Assembly: GCA_037176845.1 (NCBI GenBank)
Contig: JAYKXP010000024.1
Location: 496,001 to 560,000 of the forward strand
Source of the DNA: Paramarasmius palmivorus
Taxonomy: Eukaryota; Basidiomycota; Agaricomycetes; Agaricales; Marasmiaceae
Length of the DNA: 64,000 nucleotides
Reading direction: 5' to 3'
The first letter of the stretch is position 1; the number at the start of each line of letters is the position of its first letter. Below the pieces are notes generated by a model. The model worked only from the letters and a program-made list of their open reading frames with translations, was not told the origin of the DNA and did no database searches. Both the position numbers and the translations under genes were made by a program. Below are positions 12,231 through 23,960 of this stretch, piece by piece.

Positions 12231-13659
12231 AAATCTCGCTCATTTACATCGTTTGGCTGTTTCCAAAGACCCTTGTAATAGTATGTCAATGTATGCTACT
12301 TATATGTATATGCACTGTGTATGGACTCGGACATGCTCTGCTGCAGAGGTGGCTTGACCGTACATATCTATCTATCTATCTGATTGCAATGTGTCATTTG
12401 TTTACTGTTAGCCGTTTGCTCTCGCAAACTCGCTTTTCAGTTGCGACCATCGCGGCAGCTCTCCGTCCTCTAACCTTTCTCAACAATCTCTTCTTTGGGC
12501 TTCCATCTGCTTTTGCTCTCGCAAACTCGCAAACTCGCTTTTCAGTTGCGACCGTCGCGGCAGCTCCCCGTCCTCTAACCGTTTTCAACAATGTCTTCTT
12601 CGGGCTTCCATCCACTTTCTCAATCATTTCTTATACACTTCCAATCTTTCGAACGGCGTCACCGAGTAAACAAGGTGCAAAAAATGCAGCTTACACAAGT
12701 TACTGGATAGGTCCTGTAAGTTGCTCAAGTTGATTTGATTCCCGTCAGACTGCATATACTTGTAGGACCCTAAGATGGGCAGTGGTTAATGCCGCTGATG
12801 AAATTCTCGTACCCGTGTGAGTCTACTGATTACAGCCTTAAGTGTGGTGATTGTCTACTAATTACACAGTCACTCTGGTCGAGGACTGTAATCTGTCGCT
12901 CCGAACTCACATCGAAAAACCGCCTAATCTTCAGCCAGTACATTTGCTCTCCTGAATCTATCAGTTTCTTTCATTGCTCAGGCCTCTCAGGCCTCTGGCT
13001 CAGGATACTTAAGGGGGACTCAGTATGCATCAACTACATCTTCGACTTTCTGACTGATTGATCCTTTGTCATTACCGCCGCTGTTCGGGTGCTGAAGCAC
13101 TGTACACTTGATTTCCTGACTTCTCTTCGGAGCAGGGGCTCGCCTACCTACCCGATGGAGTGCGTGTCCTTGGGATTGCCAGCTGAGCCTGTAAATGCCA
13201 CTCAGTCTCGACGGCTCAACGGCTTGGATTTCTTCCCTGTGACATCCAGCAACGAGATGGGTAGACCAATGTTTGAAGAAACTTCCCGCTCCCTTAGCAG
13301 GAAGATGCAATTTGGTCAACTATCAGCTAGGAGCGCAGGAAAATGTTGGGTTCTTGATAAACATCCGATTGGACGAAGCAAACGATACTCCCTCACCCTT
13401 CATCTCGATCAGACGCTTGTGCGAAATCTACGCATCAAATACCGCATGTACCACATATGGATACATTCGCGGGTGATTGAAGCCCCTTCACTTCCGTTGT
13501 GGATCATGCATCATGATATGTATATGTTCAAACGCAATTTTGATAATCAGCTGGGGTGGGAACACCCGTCCGTGTCAACGCTTGGTCTAAGAGCGAAGCA
13601 GACCTTTATAACAGAGAACCCGAACCGCAGTATTATCTGCTGTTGCCAGATACCTAGTA
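12231..13659. other. Intergenic region with tandem duplication and one unexplained long ORF
   Basis: About 1.4 kb. It contains a TATC microsatellite near 12366-12381, the 105-bp-period duplication listed separately, and a stop-free plus-strand frame of about 225 codons (13089-13763) that overlaps the start of the next gene. That frame resembles no family I know and begins with GTG, so I do not call it a gene. Confidence 0.5.
12421..12620. repeat. Tandem duplication, two copies, period 105 bp
   Basis: Copy 1 starts at 12421 and copy 2 at 12526. Both begin CTCGCAAACTCGCTTTTCAG and stay alignable for about 95 bases with roughly nine substitutions. The period is a multiple of three, so both strands keep open frames across it. 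The substitutions fall mostly at first or middle codon positions in those frames, which argues against selection on protein. Confidence 0.85.
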
Positions 13660-15048
13660 ATGCCGGAGGCCCAAGTCATTCCTCCCACCATGTACGTTCA
13701 CTTTACCCACCGGTTTTGCTGTTATTTAACTTCCTTTTGACTCAAGCACTGGTCCACTGGTAAAAGATCCACAACCGCCTCAGCCGTACTTATTCTTGCA
13801 CATTTGCAGCTGCTCAGCTATCTATTGAATTGGGGGCTGTTCGGTATCTTGTCTGTTCAAGTATGTGAGTGCATCATCTGTGGTTGAGTCCCGCCTGCAA
13901 CTATCGATACTCATTACTTCCCGTCTAGACCTTTATTACACCGCTTTTCCCCACGACAAGAAATTATTCAAAATCCTTGTGTACTTCATTTACTTGCTCG
14001 AAGCTACTCAAACTGTGATGTTAACTCATGATTCCTTTACGCGGTTTGTATACGGGTTTGGGAACCCGGAAGAAATGGGTCGCAACAGTCTTCTGTGGTT
14101 CCCTGTACCATTTCTGGATGGCTTAGGTGCGTTGTCATATATTTGGGCAGATCGTAGGCTAATGGACTGAAATACAGTGGCATTCCTTGTCCAACTACAA
14201 TTCGCGTACAGGATCCACTTGCTCAGCCCAAAATCAAAGCTCATCGTAGCTTTCATTGTAGTTGTGGGTGTCGTGGATGCATTCTTGCTTACAACCGATA
14301 GATTTATGAAGAATCGCAGGCCTCTCTCGCACAGTGCGGTGGTGCTATCGCAGCGGCCTTGCTGTCAGTGGCTATGAATGTCGATAAATTGGAGGACCTA
14401 GTAACTAACACGACGATTGTCATATTTGTGAGCATAATCCTTGATAGGCGCCGTCTTCGACTTAATATCCATTACTCAGACACATCTTTGGCTTGTTAGT
14501 GGTGTAATCGCCGATGTAACAATTGCATGTTCGATGAGCTACGCAGTAAGTTGCTGCCGTCGTCGGAAGACGATGCCACTGACCGAATATCTATAACAGC
14601 TATCGCGCTATGACTACGGATTCGGGCGAACGAAAGACGTTGTCAGAAGAATTATTCGCCTTACGATGGAGACAGGCAGTGCCACAGGTATCTCGATATT
14701 CCCAGCATTTGACTAAGATTTCATTCTTTTACAGCCATTTTGGCGATATGCCTGCTCGTCCTCTTTCTTACGGGCAAAGTGATTTATCCCAACTCGTACT
14801 ACTTTGTCCCAGCTGCTATCCTCGCCAAGGTGTACTCCAACTCACTAATGGTGATATTCAATAATCGTATCCAGATCGCGGGAAGAGACAGTAACAACTT
14901 CGACAACTCTGGTGACACAGTCGGCGGTCTGGCTCTTAGTACCTTCCGCGCTCACCAACAGACCGAAATTAGGACGCAGACAGAGACCAATGTGTCGCGG
15001 GACCCGGTGCCCAAGAATGCAAGTATTTTTTTCATACTTGATCGCTAG
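13660..15048 (+). CDS. DUF6534-type seven-helix membrane protein
   Basis: A fungal-specific integral membrane family of unknown function, greatly expanded in Agaricomycetes. A consistent nine-exon model gives 319 residues: 13660-13691, 13747-13759, 13810-13864, 13929-14126, 14178-14263, 14320-14427, 14480-14545, 14600-14687, 14735-15048. Diagnostic segments are NWGLFGILSVQVYLYYTAFP, KILVYFIYLLEATQTVMLTH, WFPVPFLDGL, AYRIHLLSPKSKLI, the serine/alanine-rich helix after VASLAQCGG, and the final PNSYYFVPAAILAKVYSN plus SLMVIFNNR block, which is the hallmark of the C-terminal domain. The tail after the last helix is hydrophilic. Exon 2 is only 13 nt. All exon phases agree, which supports the model. 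Ligand and partner are unknown; some authors compare the fold with GPCR-like proteins, but no signalling motif is visible here. Confidence 0.85.
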
Positions 15049-15634
15049 TGGCTGTCTGACGTTTGTTTATAGACCATTGTATTAGTCTAATGTAGTCGGA
15101 TGTGACACGGAAAGCTTTGAGAGGCTTGCATTAGAGGCGTTTGGCGTTTCTCGTTCCCTACTATGTCCATACACTTTGCTTGAGCATGGATGAATTTATT
15201 ATTATTCAGTTAACTCGAAAGCGCGCGTCCCGCGCAGATACCTTGCTTGTCACGGAGTCTCGAGGATGTTCAACGATAAGAAATCGAGACTGAAGCTTGA
15301 AGAGCCGAGGAGTGAAATTCTCAGGGACCTGACAGAATCGCTCTGTGAAAGGTTGGCTGAAGCGCTGAAGGTCGACTTCAAGTCGACTTGACGAAAATTC
15401 ATGGAAAATTCTATTGGACAGGGTTGTTTGTAGCTATTTGGTTAAAAGGGTGGGAAAGTGCAAATCATTCGGGAGAGACAAGCAAGGTAATGGACAGTAC
15501 ACGGATCGCGGGCCGGGCATTTTCCGCCCAAGATCGAGGAAAAACGATGATCCTTCTCAAACACCATGAAACTGAGCAGTATAATTACCTATCCCTTTCT
15601 TTATCCTCTACTTCCATCTTGGCTAGACCCCACA
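15049..15634. other. Upstream region of the quinate/shikimate dehydrogenase gene
   Basis: About 590 bp. It holds the terminator of the DUF6534 gene and the putative promoter of the dehydrogenase. It includes the paired GTCGACTT boxes listed separately. No other gene is apparent. Confidence 0.5.
15371..15389. promoter_or_regulatory. Paired GTCGACTT boxes (candidate operator)
   Basis: GTCGACTT occurs at 15371 and again at 15382, eleven bases apart, about one helical turn. The second copy lies in the perfect palindrome AAGTCGACTT. It is about 250 bp upstream of the dehydrogenase start. The binding protein is unknown and this is only a candidate site. Confidence 0.3.
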
Positions 15635-16951
15635 ATGATGAACACAACGGAATCTGGAAAAAACTTTCGACTATATGGATTTCCTATCCTTCATTCTGCG
15701 TCACCCGCGTTCCACAACACTATCTTCGATGCCAAAGGAGAAGGAAAGAGATACAGCCCTTTCTCGACAAGTAAAGTCACGACTGAGATGATGGAAGAAC
15801 TGCGCAGCGACGCATTTGGCGGTGCTAGGTGCGTCTTGTTGGAAGTGTACAAGAACTCCAATTCACCTCAAGCGCGTCGTTACAGTGTCACGATGCCAAT
15901 CAAGGGAGCAATTATCCCGTACCTAGATGGCATCGAACCCGAATCAAAAGCAACAGGCGCTGTGAACACCATAGTCAAGGTCCCATCCCCCACGGGCTTT
16001 AAGCTTATTGGTACCAACACAGACATTCTCGGGGTCAAGAATGCCCTTTTGCGCTCCCTTCGTCTTCAGCATCCCGATAAGATAATATCACCTCAAGACA
16101 AATATCCTCTCGGTACGGGTGCTGGTATTGTTTATGGTGGAGGCGCTACTACACGCAGCTCTGTCTATGCTTTGACGAGTCTGGGCCTGCACCCAATCTA
16201 CCTCGTGAACAGGGACGAAGCGGAAGTCAAGCAAGGTACGTCGGTTGTCGTTGTTAATGTCCTCCAACCCTGAACCCTGTTTTAGTCCAAGACGCGTTTC
16301 CAGACCTAGTGTCCAAGGGTTCTCTAACACACCTCAAAGACCCGGAACAAGTAGAAAAAGTTCTGGTTCAGTCAAGCGGACCGCCTGTATTAATGGTTGT
16401 CGGTGCTATTCCAGCCATTACGCCCGTTTCGAAAGCAGAGCGAATGGTTTACACGACGGCGTCCCATATCTTCACCACACCTTACGACACACCAGATACA
16501 TACAATACATCTTTGGAACCCGGAACACTTCCTCTCCCAATCAAACGCCTGTTCCTCGAGATGGCTTACAAGCCGCGATTGACTCCAATGGTATGCAGTC
16601 ACGATGCAATCAATTCCAACCCTTTTGATCATATTATTTGTAGCTCAAAGTCGCCGCGGCCCATGGCTGGGACACCATCGATGGAACAAAAGCGATGATT
16701 GAGCAAGGTTATGCGCAACAAAGAATGTGGGCAACTGGGAATCCTAGCTCTGTGATTGGGAGCGACCCCGCGATTCTGGGACCCGAAATCGAACAGCGGG
16801 CCAGAGATTTAATAGACAACATGACAGAGTACGCCTTGAATCACCTTCTGATACTTTCACAAGAGTCTTACCTGCAGTTTCCAGCATTGTTGTCAAAGAG
16901 GTAGAAGTCGATAGGGCAGCCAACCTGCAAGCGGCGCCTATACCTCATTGA
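15635..16951 (+). CDS. Quinate/shikimate 5-dehydrogenase (QutB/Qa-3-like)
   Basis: NAD(P)-dependent enzyme of the AroE superfamily. In fungi the stand-alone form oxidises quinate or shikimate at the first step of quinate catabolism. Five exons give 366 residues: 15635-15828, 15886-16235, 16286-16590, 16644-16828, 16885-16951. Visible motifs are GFPILHSASPAFHN (substrate site), GGASVTMPIK with the catalytic Lys, GAVNTI, GTNTD with the catalytic Asp, and the glycine-rich nucleotide site GGGATTRSSVYAL. Intron 1 is 57 nt with no stop, so an unspliced frame reads through and would insert 19 residues in front of VTMPIK; splicing restores the conserved GGASVTMP. An ATG at 15566 would add a hydrophobic leader, so the start is uncertain. 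It is on the same strand as the QutR-like gene, which suggests a small quinate locus. Confidence 0.85.
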
Positions 16952-17190
16952 TTAAGCGCCGATGGAATTTTACATACATGCCTTCGACTACCAGACTATC
17001 TGCGTGCATCTGGCACTTGGAGGATAATCTAGAGCACCAATTGTATAATAAATCAAGGATGTAACGTACTAGAGCGATTTGTAAATTGCCAAAGCCTGTC
17101 TTCGAATTCGTTGGTTTCAAGTTCCTTCGAGTTCCCACGAGTCACGACCACGCTCTAACCATAACCACCACACTACTCATCGATTTATCT

Positions 17191-18710
17191 ATGACCGATA
17201 TCTTCAATTTTCGACATGACAGACCGCGTCCGCTTGCAAAGAAAGTGTTTCCCGGAGGAACGTATATCATCGCTCTCTTACTGTGTTCGACAATTGTCTG
17301 GTCGGCATTTCCGCGGTCGCGTTTGCCGCCTGTCGTGGATGTATGGGAGAAGAAGCATATCCTGTCGCCTTCGGAACTCGAGATAATCCACAATGCCATC
17401 GATGAAGAGCTAGCCAGAAAACTTCCGTCTGACAGCACCTCACTACATTTTGCATCATTCGACGAGATCATGTTGACTGATTCAAGTCCCAAATCTCCAG
17501 GCTCATCTCGCAGCTCAGAGTTTGATCTTGCATGTTTCATTGAAGAGCTTGCTTGGAACCACAATCTCAACTCCCCATATCCAGCTGAATCAAGACATCG
17601 CCCATCTCGATGCAGCCATAATTCCAAATTAGCAGCCTGTGCATACAGCATCGCGGCTCTGCTCTTTCATCGCAGGAAGAAAAATCCTTATCGTTGGCCC
17701 GGAGCCGTCTTTCCATCTTCACTTGAATTGGCTTCACGCACTTCAGTTATACGAGAATCGAACCCACGTCTGTCCTGGGGCAGAGTTCTGCAGCTCACAC
17801 CATATCTGTTTACCACCTGCCACCACTCCGGAAGACTTCTTCGAGAAGGGCGGCTTTAAGAAACTACCCAGCAATCGAGAATTGGCGTCTACTGCATCAG
17901 CGAGTCTACGATACGCGCTTTCTACGACTCTTTATGCGAGTAGCGATTCTAAAGACCCGATGTATACCCAGCCTCAGATCGACACATCTACGGGCGTTCG
18001 TATGCGCAATTCGTACTGGATAGGGCAGGCGAAGAAGAGCGACATGATTATCATGAATCGAGGTCCAATTCCAGCCCCTGCCTGGACGTACAATGGGACA
18101 ACAAACGGAAACTGGACTTTTGTGAATGACTTGTCTTGGCCAAATGGAAGTTTTGGTGGAGTGCATGTGTTTTGGGAGGGGGTTGTTGAAAGGAGAACCA
18201 TCGCTGCTGCGTTACACGCGACCATATTCACATACCTGCCCTCGGTCTTGCGAACTTTCCAAATCATGCGAAATCACCGTGATATCAGGAACAAACATCT
18301 ATTGTGGCAAGGAAGCTGGTTCATCGAGCCGAGTTGCATTCATTCTCAAGGACACGCTATTGTTATTCCACGAGATGCGTTCTTGACCAGCCAAGGCATC
18401 AACCATTGGGTCCTTTACTACAATGCACAAGGTGCGAGCGTCTTGCTTTCAAGCGAACGGGTAAACTCACTGCTATGAATTCTATCCAGTCTACATGCAG
18501 AACTATCTCCTTCAGTCGTTGCTCCCCCGTTTTGATATCTCATACATTCCGCAAGCTGTTCCCATGTACACCTCGGATGCCTCTTCAACCCATCCACGTA
18601 GCACGCGGCCCAGAGAATGTTGGCGGTATCCCTTTGGTACCCCTGTCGAAGAAATCATGCGTTCCACTCTTCTCTCCGGGCTTTGGAAGGCTTTTGAGGG
18701 CCTGGAATGA
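17191..18710 (+). CDS. Type II membrane protein resembling PC-esterase (Cas1p/Pmr5) family
   Basis: The start ATG at 17191 gives a short basic cytosolic tail, one membrane helix (GTYIIALLLCSTIVW) and a lumenal region of several hundred residues with N-glycosylation sites (NRTH, NGTT, NWTF, NGSF). The conserved-looking core begins RKILIVGPEPSFHLH and includes a cysteine cluster (CPGAEFCSSHHICLP), NSYWIGQAKKSDMIIMNRGP, and near the C-terminus a DASSTHP stretch followed by CWRYP. This arrangement recalls PC-esterases that acylate polysaccharides, but the GDS nucleophile motif reads GPE and the C-terminal DxxH motif is stretched. One intron between about 17486 and 17675 is needed to switch frame; the border is unresolved. 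Another is certain at 18432-18489. The enzyme class is inferred, not established. Confidence 0.6.
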
Positions 18711-18744
18711 TGGGAAACTTTCGGGCAATCACGAAAACTCTAGT

Positions 18745-19375
18745 CTATTTCCGCTGTTTCTTCGACTTTGATTTGTCTCTTGATACTTTGACGTCTTCCT
18801 TCAGAAAACCTCCTCGACCTATTGCCTCTTTGGCTACATGGGATATTCTCCGCCATCGATCGGATCCTAGCTGTATTCCCCCATACCATCTCGATACTAC
18901 AACCACGACATTTTCGCATCCGGTCACTTCCAGCAGCCTTGACAGCTGGTTACCTGCACCACTCTCGCCACCATCGTTTTGCCCAATAACGACTTTGGTG
19001 ATCCCACCTTGTCGGGGATCGCCCGAGGCTTCAGTCGTGCGGTACGCATACATGCAATGCGTGGCTCTTTTCAGTTCAGGAAGGGATGTCAGATGGTTGA
19101 GGAAAGGCGCAAGCTGGTTCTTGTCCGGAAGAAGGGATGCATGTGCTACGAAGATTGATTTACGATCCTGGATACGATCCGAAGCCGTGATGGGATGAGG
19201 CCAGCTGTCATCTGTTTTTCATTTGTGTTTTTTTAGCAACGTTAAACGTAGGGAAGACAGCGTAGTAGCAACCTTCTACTATTTTTGTTGCCGTCGTGCT
19301 TTTTGCACGCCGACGTGGTTTCGGCTCCAAAACTAGCGGGCGAAAGGCTCGGGACGATGATAAGAAGATACGCAT
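18745..19375 (-). CDS. IMPACT/UPF0029-domain protein without RWD domain
   Basis: Two exons, 19375-19273 and 19211-18745, give 189 residues. The IMPACT domain is clear: PITASDRIQDRKSIFVAHAS, ATHCMYAYR, the glycine-rich NDGGESGAG and VVVVSRWYGG, then a helix and a lysine-rich tail (DKSKSKKQRK). In Yih1/IMPACT this domain binds Gcn1 and restrains Gcn2 activation, but those proteins carry an N-terminal RWD domain that is absent here. Instead there is an Arg-rich leader of about 35 residues (MRIFLSSSRAFRPL, then PKPRRRAK), which could target mitochondria or nucleus. The donor is GTTGCT, a weak site, chosen because it gives the right phase. The gene is convergent with the previous one, with only 34 bp between stops. 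Confidence 0.85.
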
Positions 19376-19752
19376 CGATGGTATCGAAGTTTGGCGGATT
19401 TCCCGAAATTAGGAATGAGCCATATGCAATGGCGAGCGGCCAATGAGAGACGGTGCGTGTATGGGGCCAAAGAGACACGTTGGTACGAAGAAGGGCTAAA
19501 TGGATGATGATCCGACAAAACTGCTGGCACAGGTTACATACTTTGAATCATACTGCCTTGTTCAGCGACTTACCAGGTTCTAGCTGGGGGAAAGAAAAGT
19601 ACAATTGAGAAGATTTTGGGTTGAATTGATAGCGATAGGCACGGGGCCGGGTACCCGTTCTATGACTTTCCATCTTACACCTAGCATTGATTATAAGGAA
19701 TGGGGTCCTTGCTACACTTTCCGAACTTTCCTCCGAACCTTGACCACTCACT
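19376..19752. promoter_or_regulatory. Divergent promoter region
   Basis: About 380 bp between the starts of the IMPACT-type gene (minus) and glucosamine-6-phosphate deaminase (plus). It should contain both promoters. I see no recognisable box. Confidence 0.4.
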
Positions 19753-21005
19753 ATGCGTCAGTTGGACCCTTCCGTATTCTCAGTGACCAACTGACGTTCT
19801 TGCAATAGGTCTCATAATCCGAGAAGACCCCCCTGCCGTCGGCGACTACATTGCAAACTACATTTGTCGAAGGCAAGCACGCAATGCTCGTTGTAGAGGA
19901 TCCTAATGACCGTGTTTATGTGTTTATTAGGATCAACGACTTTGAGCCCACAGCTGAAAAGCCTTTCGTATTGGGATTGCCAACAGGATCATCGCCGATT
20001 CCGACTTACAAGGCTCTCATCAAGCTCGTCAAGGATGGCAAGCTCAGGTGCGGTAGTGTGGTTCTGACACCGATAGTTAATACTCAACTTGCTCACTTTA
20101 GCTTCAAAAATGTCGTCACATTCAACATGGATGAATACGTTGGTCTTCCTCGCGACCATTCAGAGTCGTATCATACCTTCATGTTCCGGGAGTTCTTCTC
20201 ACACGGTGAGTATGACCAGCACTTAAAAACAGGCTATTATACTGATATTTTACCGTGCAGTCGACATTCCGCCTGCCAATGTACACATTCTTGACGGAAA
20301 CGCAGTAGACCTCATTGAAGAATGCAAGCAGTATGAGGAGAAGATCAAGAGTTTCGGGGGCATCGAGCTCTTCTTGGGTGGTATCGGTGAAGATGGTCAC
20401 ATCGCTTTCAATGTGAGTTCCTTGCATAAACACTCTAGACAACCTTTAATATCACCTTCAGGAACCCGGATCATCACTTACCTCTAGAACTCGTATCAAA
20501 ACCCTCGCATACGACACAATCCTTGCCAATGCCCGTTTCTTCAACAATGATATTTCGGCTGTACCACGTATGGCTCTCACCGTTGGTGTTGCGACTGTGA
20601 TGGACGCGAGAGAAGTTGTCGTCGTTGTTACTAGCCTAAGAAAGGCACTGGCTCTCAGCAAGGCCATAGAGGAAGGCGTCAACCACCTTGTATGTTCTAT
20701 TTCAACCCCTCTGATCGAGACACGTCTAACACGATACAACCTCTCACAGTGGACCCTATCTGCCCTCCAGCTTCACCCATGGGCTTTGATTGTTGTAGAT
20801 GAGGATGCCACGGCCGGTACGTTGTAGACTCTTTGAGCTAATCACGCCTTTACTTATTGTGTCTGCGCATCTTCCAGAGCTTCATGTCAAGACTGTCAAA
20901 TACTTCAAATCCATCGAAATGGTGCAGGATGAAGTTGAGCGCACCCAACGCGAACTCAAAGCCAAGGGCAAAGTTCAGCTAGAACAGGTCGGGAGCATGG
21001 AATAA
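19753..21005 (+). CDS. NAG1: Glucosamine-6-phosphate deaminase/isomerase
   Basis: Converts glucosamine-6-phosphate to fructose-6-phosphate plus ammonia in amino-sugar catabolism, useful to a fungus recycling chitin. Eight exons give 287 residues: 19753-19756, 19809-19872, 19931-20047, 20102-20205, 20261-20412, 20462-20689, 20750-20816, 20878-21005. The protein starts [17 protein letters not shown] and has [13 protein letters not shown] (phosphate loop), FNMDEYVGL with the catalytic Asp, and [16 protein letters not shown] with the Asp-His-Glu triad. The coding part of exon 1 is only ATG plus one base. Intron 2 (19873-19930) has a GC donor (AG|GCAAGC) with a TTATTAG acceptor; no GT donor gives the conserved YICRRINDFEP. 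Length equals the usual eukaryotic enzyme. No N-acetylglucosamine catabolic partners lie nearby. Confidence 0.95.
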
Positions 21006-21361
21006 TCTATACCAGTATTTGAAAGCAGTACCTACGTGTTCTCAGGTGCCGAAGTGAATTATATGTGTATCAAGTAAAGTAGAAAAGAGTTTTTGTTGTA
21101 TGTTTGGGCGTCATAAACTACAAATTTCCGTCGTAGATGAATTAATTGTATCGAATTATCTGTATTAATACTTCTTTTACACTGTATCGTGTTAATACAT
21201 ATCTTACCTTTGCGTTTATTCCGTCTTCTTTTGATACCATTCGTCCAATCGTCGTTGAAACAGAAGATCATTCAAAGTGCAAGCTCTGCTGTGGGTACAT
21301 ACACGAAATACATCTCATCCAGAATACAGTTAATCTATATTGCACAGAAAATACACTCGTT
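21006..21361. other. Convergent intergenic region
   Basis: About 355 bp of AT-rich DNA between two convergent genes, holding both terminators. No other feature is seen. Confidence 0.5.
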
Positions 21362-23472
<2,111 letters not shown>

Positions 23473-23960
23473 CTTGAATGAAGACGGGTTTGAAAGGAGA
23501 CCTTGTGCTTTTGGAGTCAAAGAATAGCCGCTTTTATACGTTAGGTTGACCTATGTCGACAGTCGAATGACTGAAAATACGCAACTATTTTGCGCATCGG
23601 CATCGGTGTCAATATTGGCGTTTTGCATGTTATTTAATTTTCTCGAAGTCGTACTGATTTCTTGCTTGGAAACCTTGTGGAAACTGACGCACGATCAGTG
23701 CCTAGGTAAAATATTTTTCAATAGTGATCCTCCGGAAAACGACCTATGAGGAAAGAGGAGAGCACAAGATGGTGGTCTGCTGAGAATGTAACCACGCGTT
23801 AGTCTTTCATGGTGTCATCACATAATAAGCGAACCCTCGGATTCGGTCAAGTCGGTCGACACCTGTCGCATCTTTTTCACCAAATCTACTCTCCAGTCAA
23901 GAAAATCTACGGTAGTCTATCATACAAGGAATGCATCTGTCTACGATTAAAAAATAGACG
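23473..23960. promoter_or_regulatory. Upstream region of glucoamylase and 3' end region of TFIIIA
   Basis: About 490 bp. It contains the TATA box noted separately. No catabolite-repression cluster was recognised by eye, although isolated short matches could exist. Confidence 0.4.
23531..23538 (-). promoter_or_regulatory. TATA box of the glucoamylase gene
   Basis: On the minus strand this reads TATAAAAG within CGTATAAAAGCGG, 59-66 bases before the ATG at 23472. This is a standard TATA position for an inducible fungal secreted-enzyme gene with a short leader. Confidence 0.6.

Noticed and set aside
13089..13763. Plus-strand ORF of about 225 codons upstream of the DUF6534 gene
   Set aside because: It starts with GTG, has no recognisable domain, and its 3' part overlaps the real start of the DUF6534 gene in another frame. 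It could be chance.
15566..15634. Upstream ATG giving the dehydrogenase a hydrophobic leader
   Set aside because: It is possible, but the family is cytosolic, and the MMNTTESGK start gives the expected length. It is recorded as an alternative start only.
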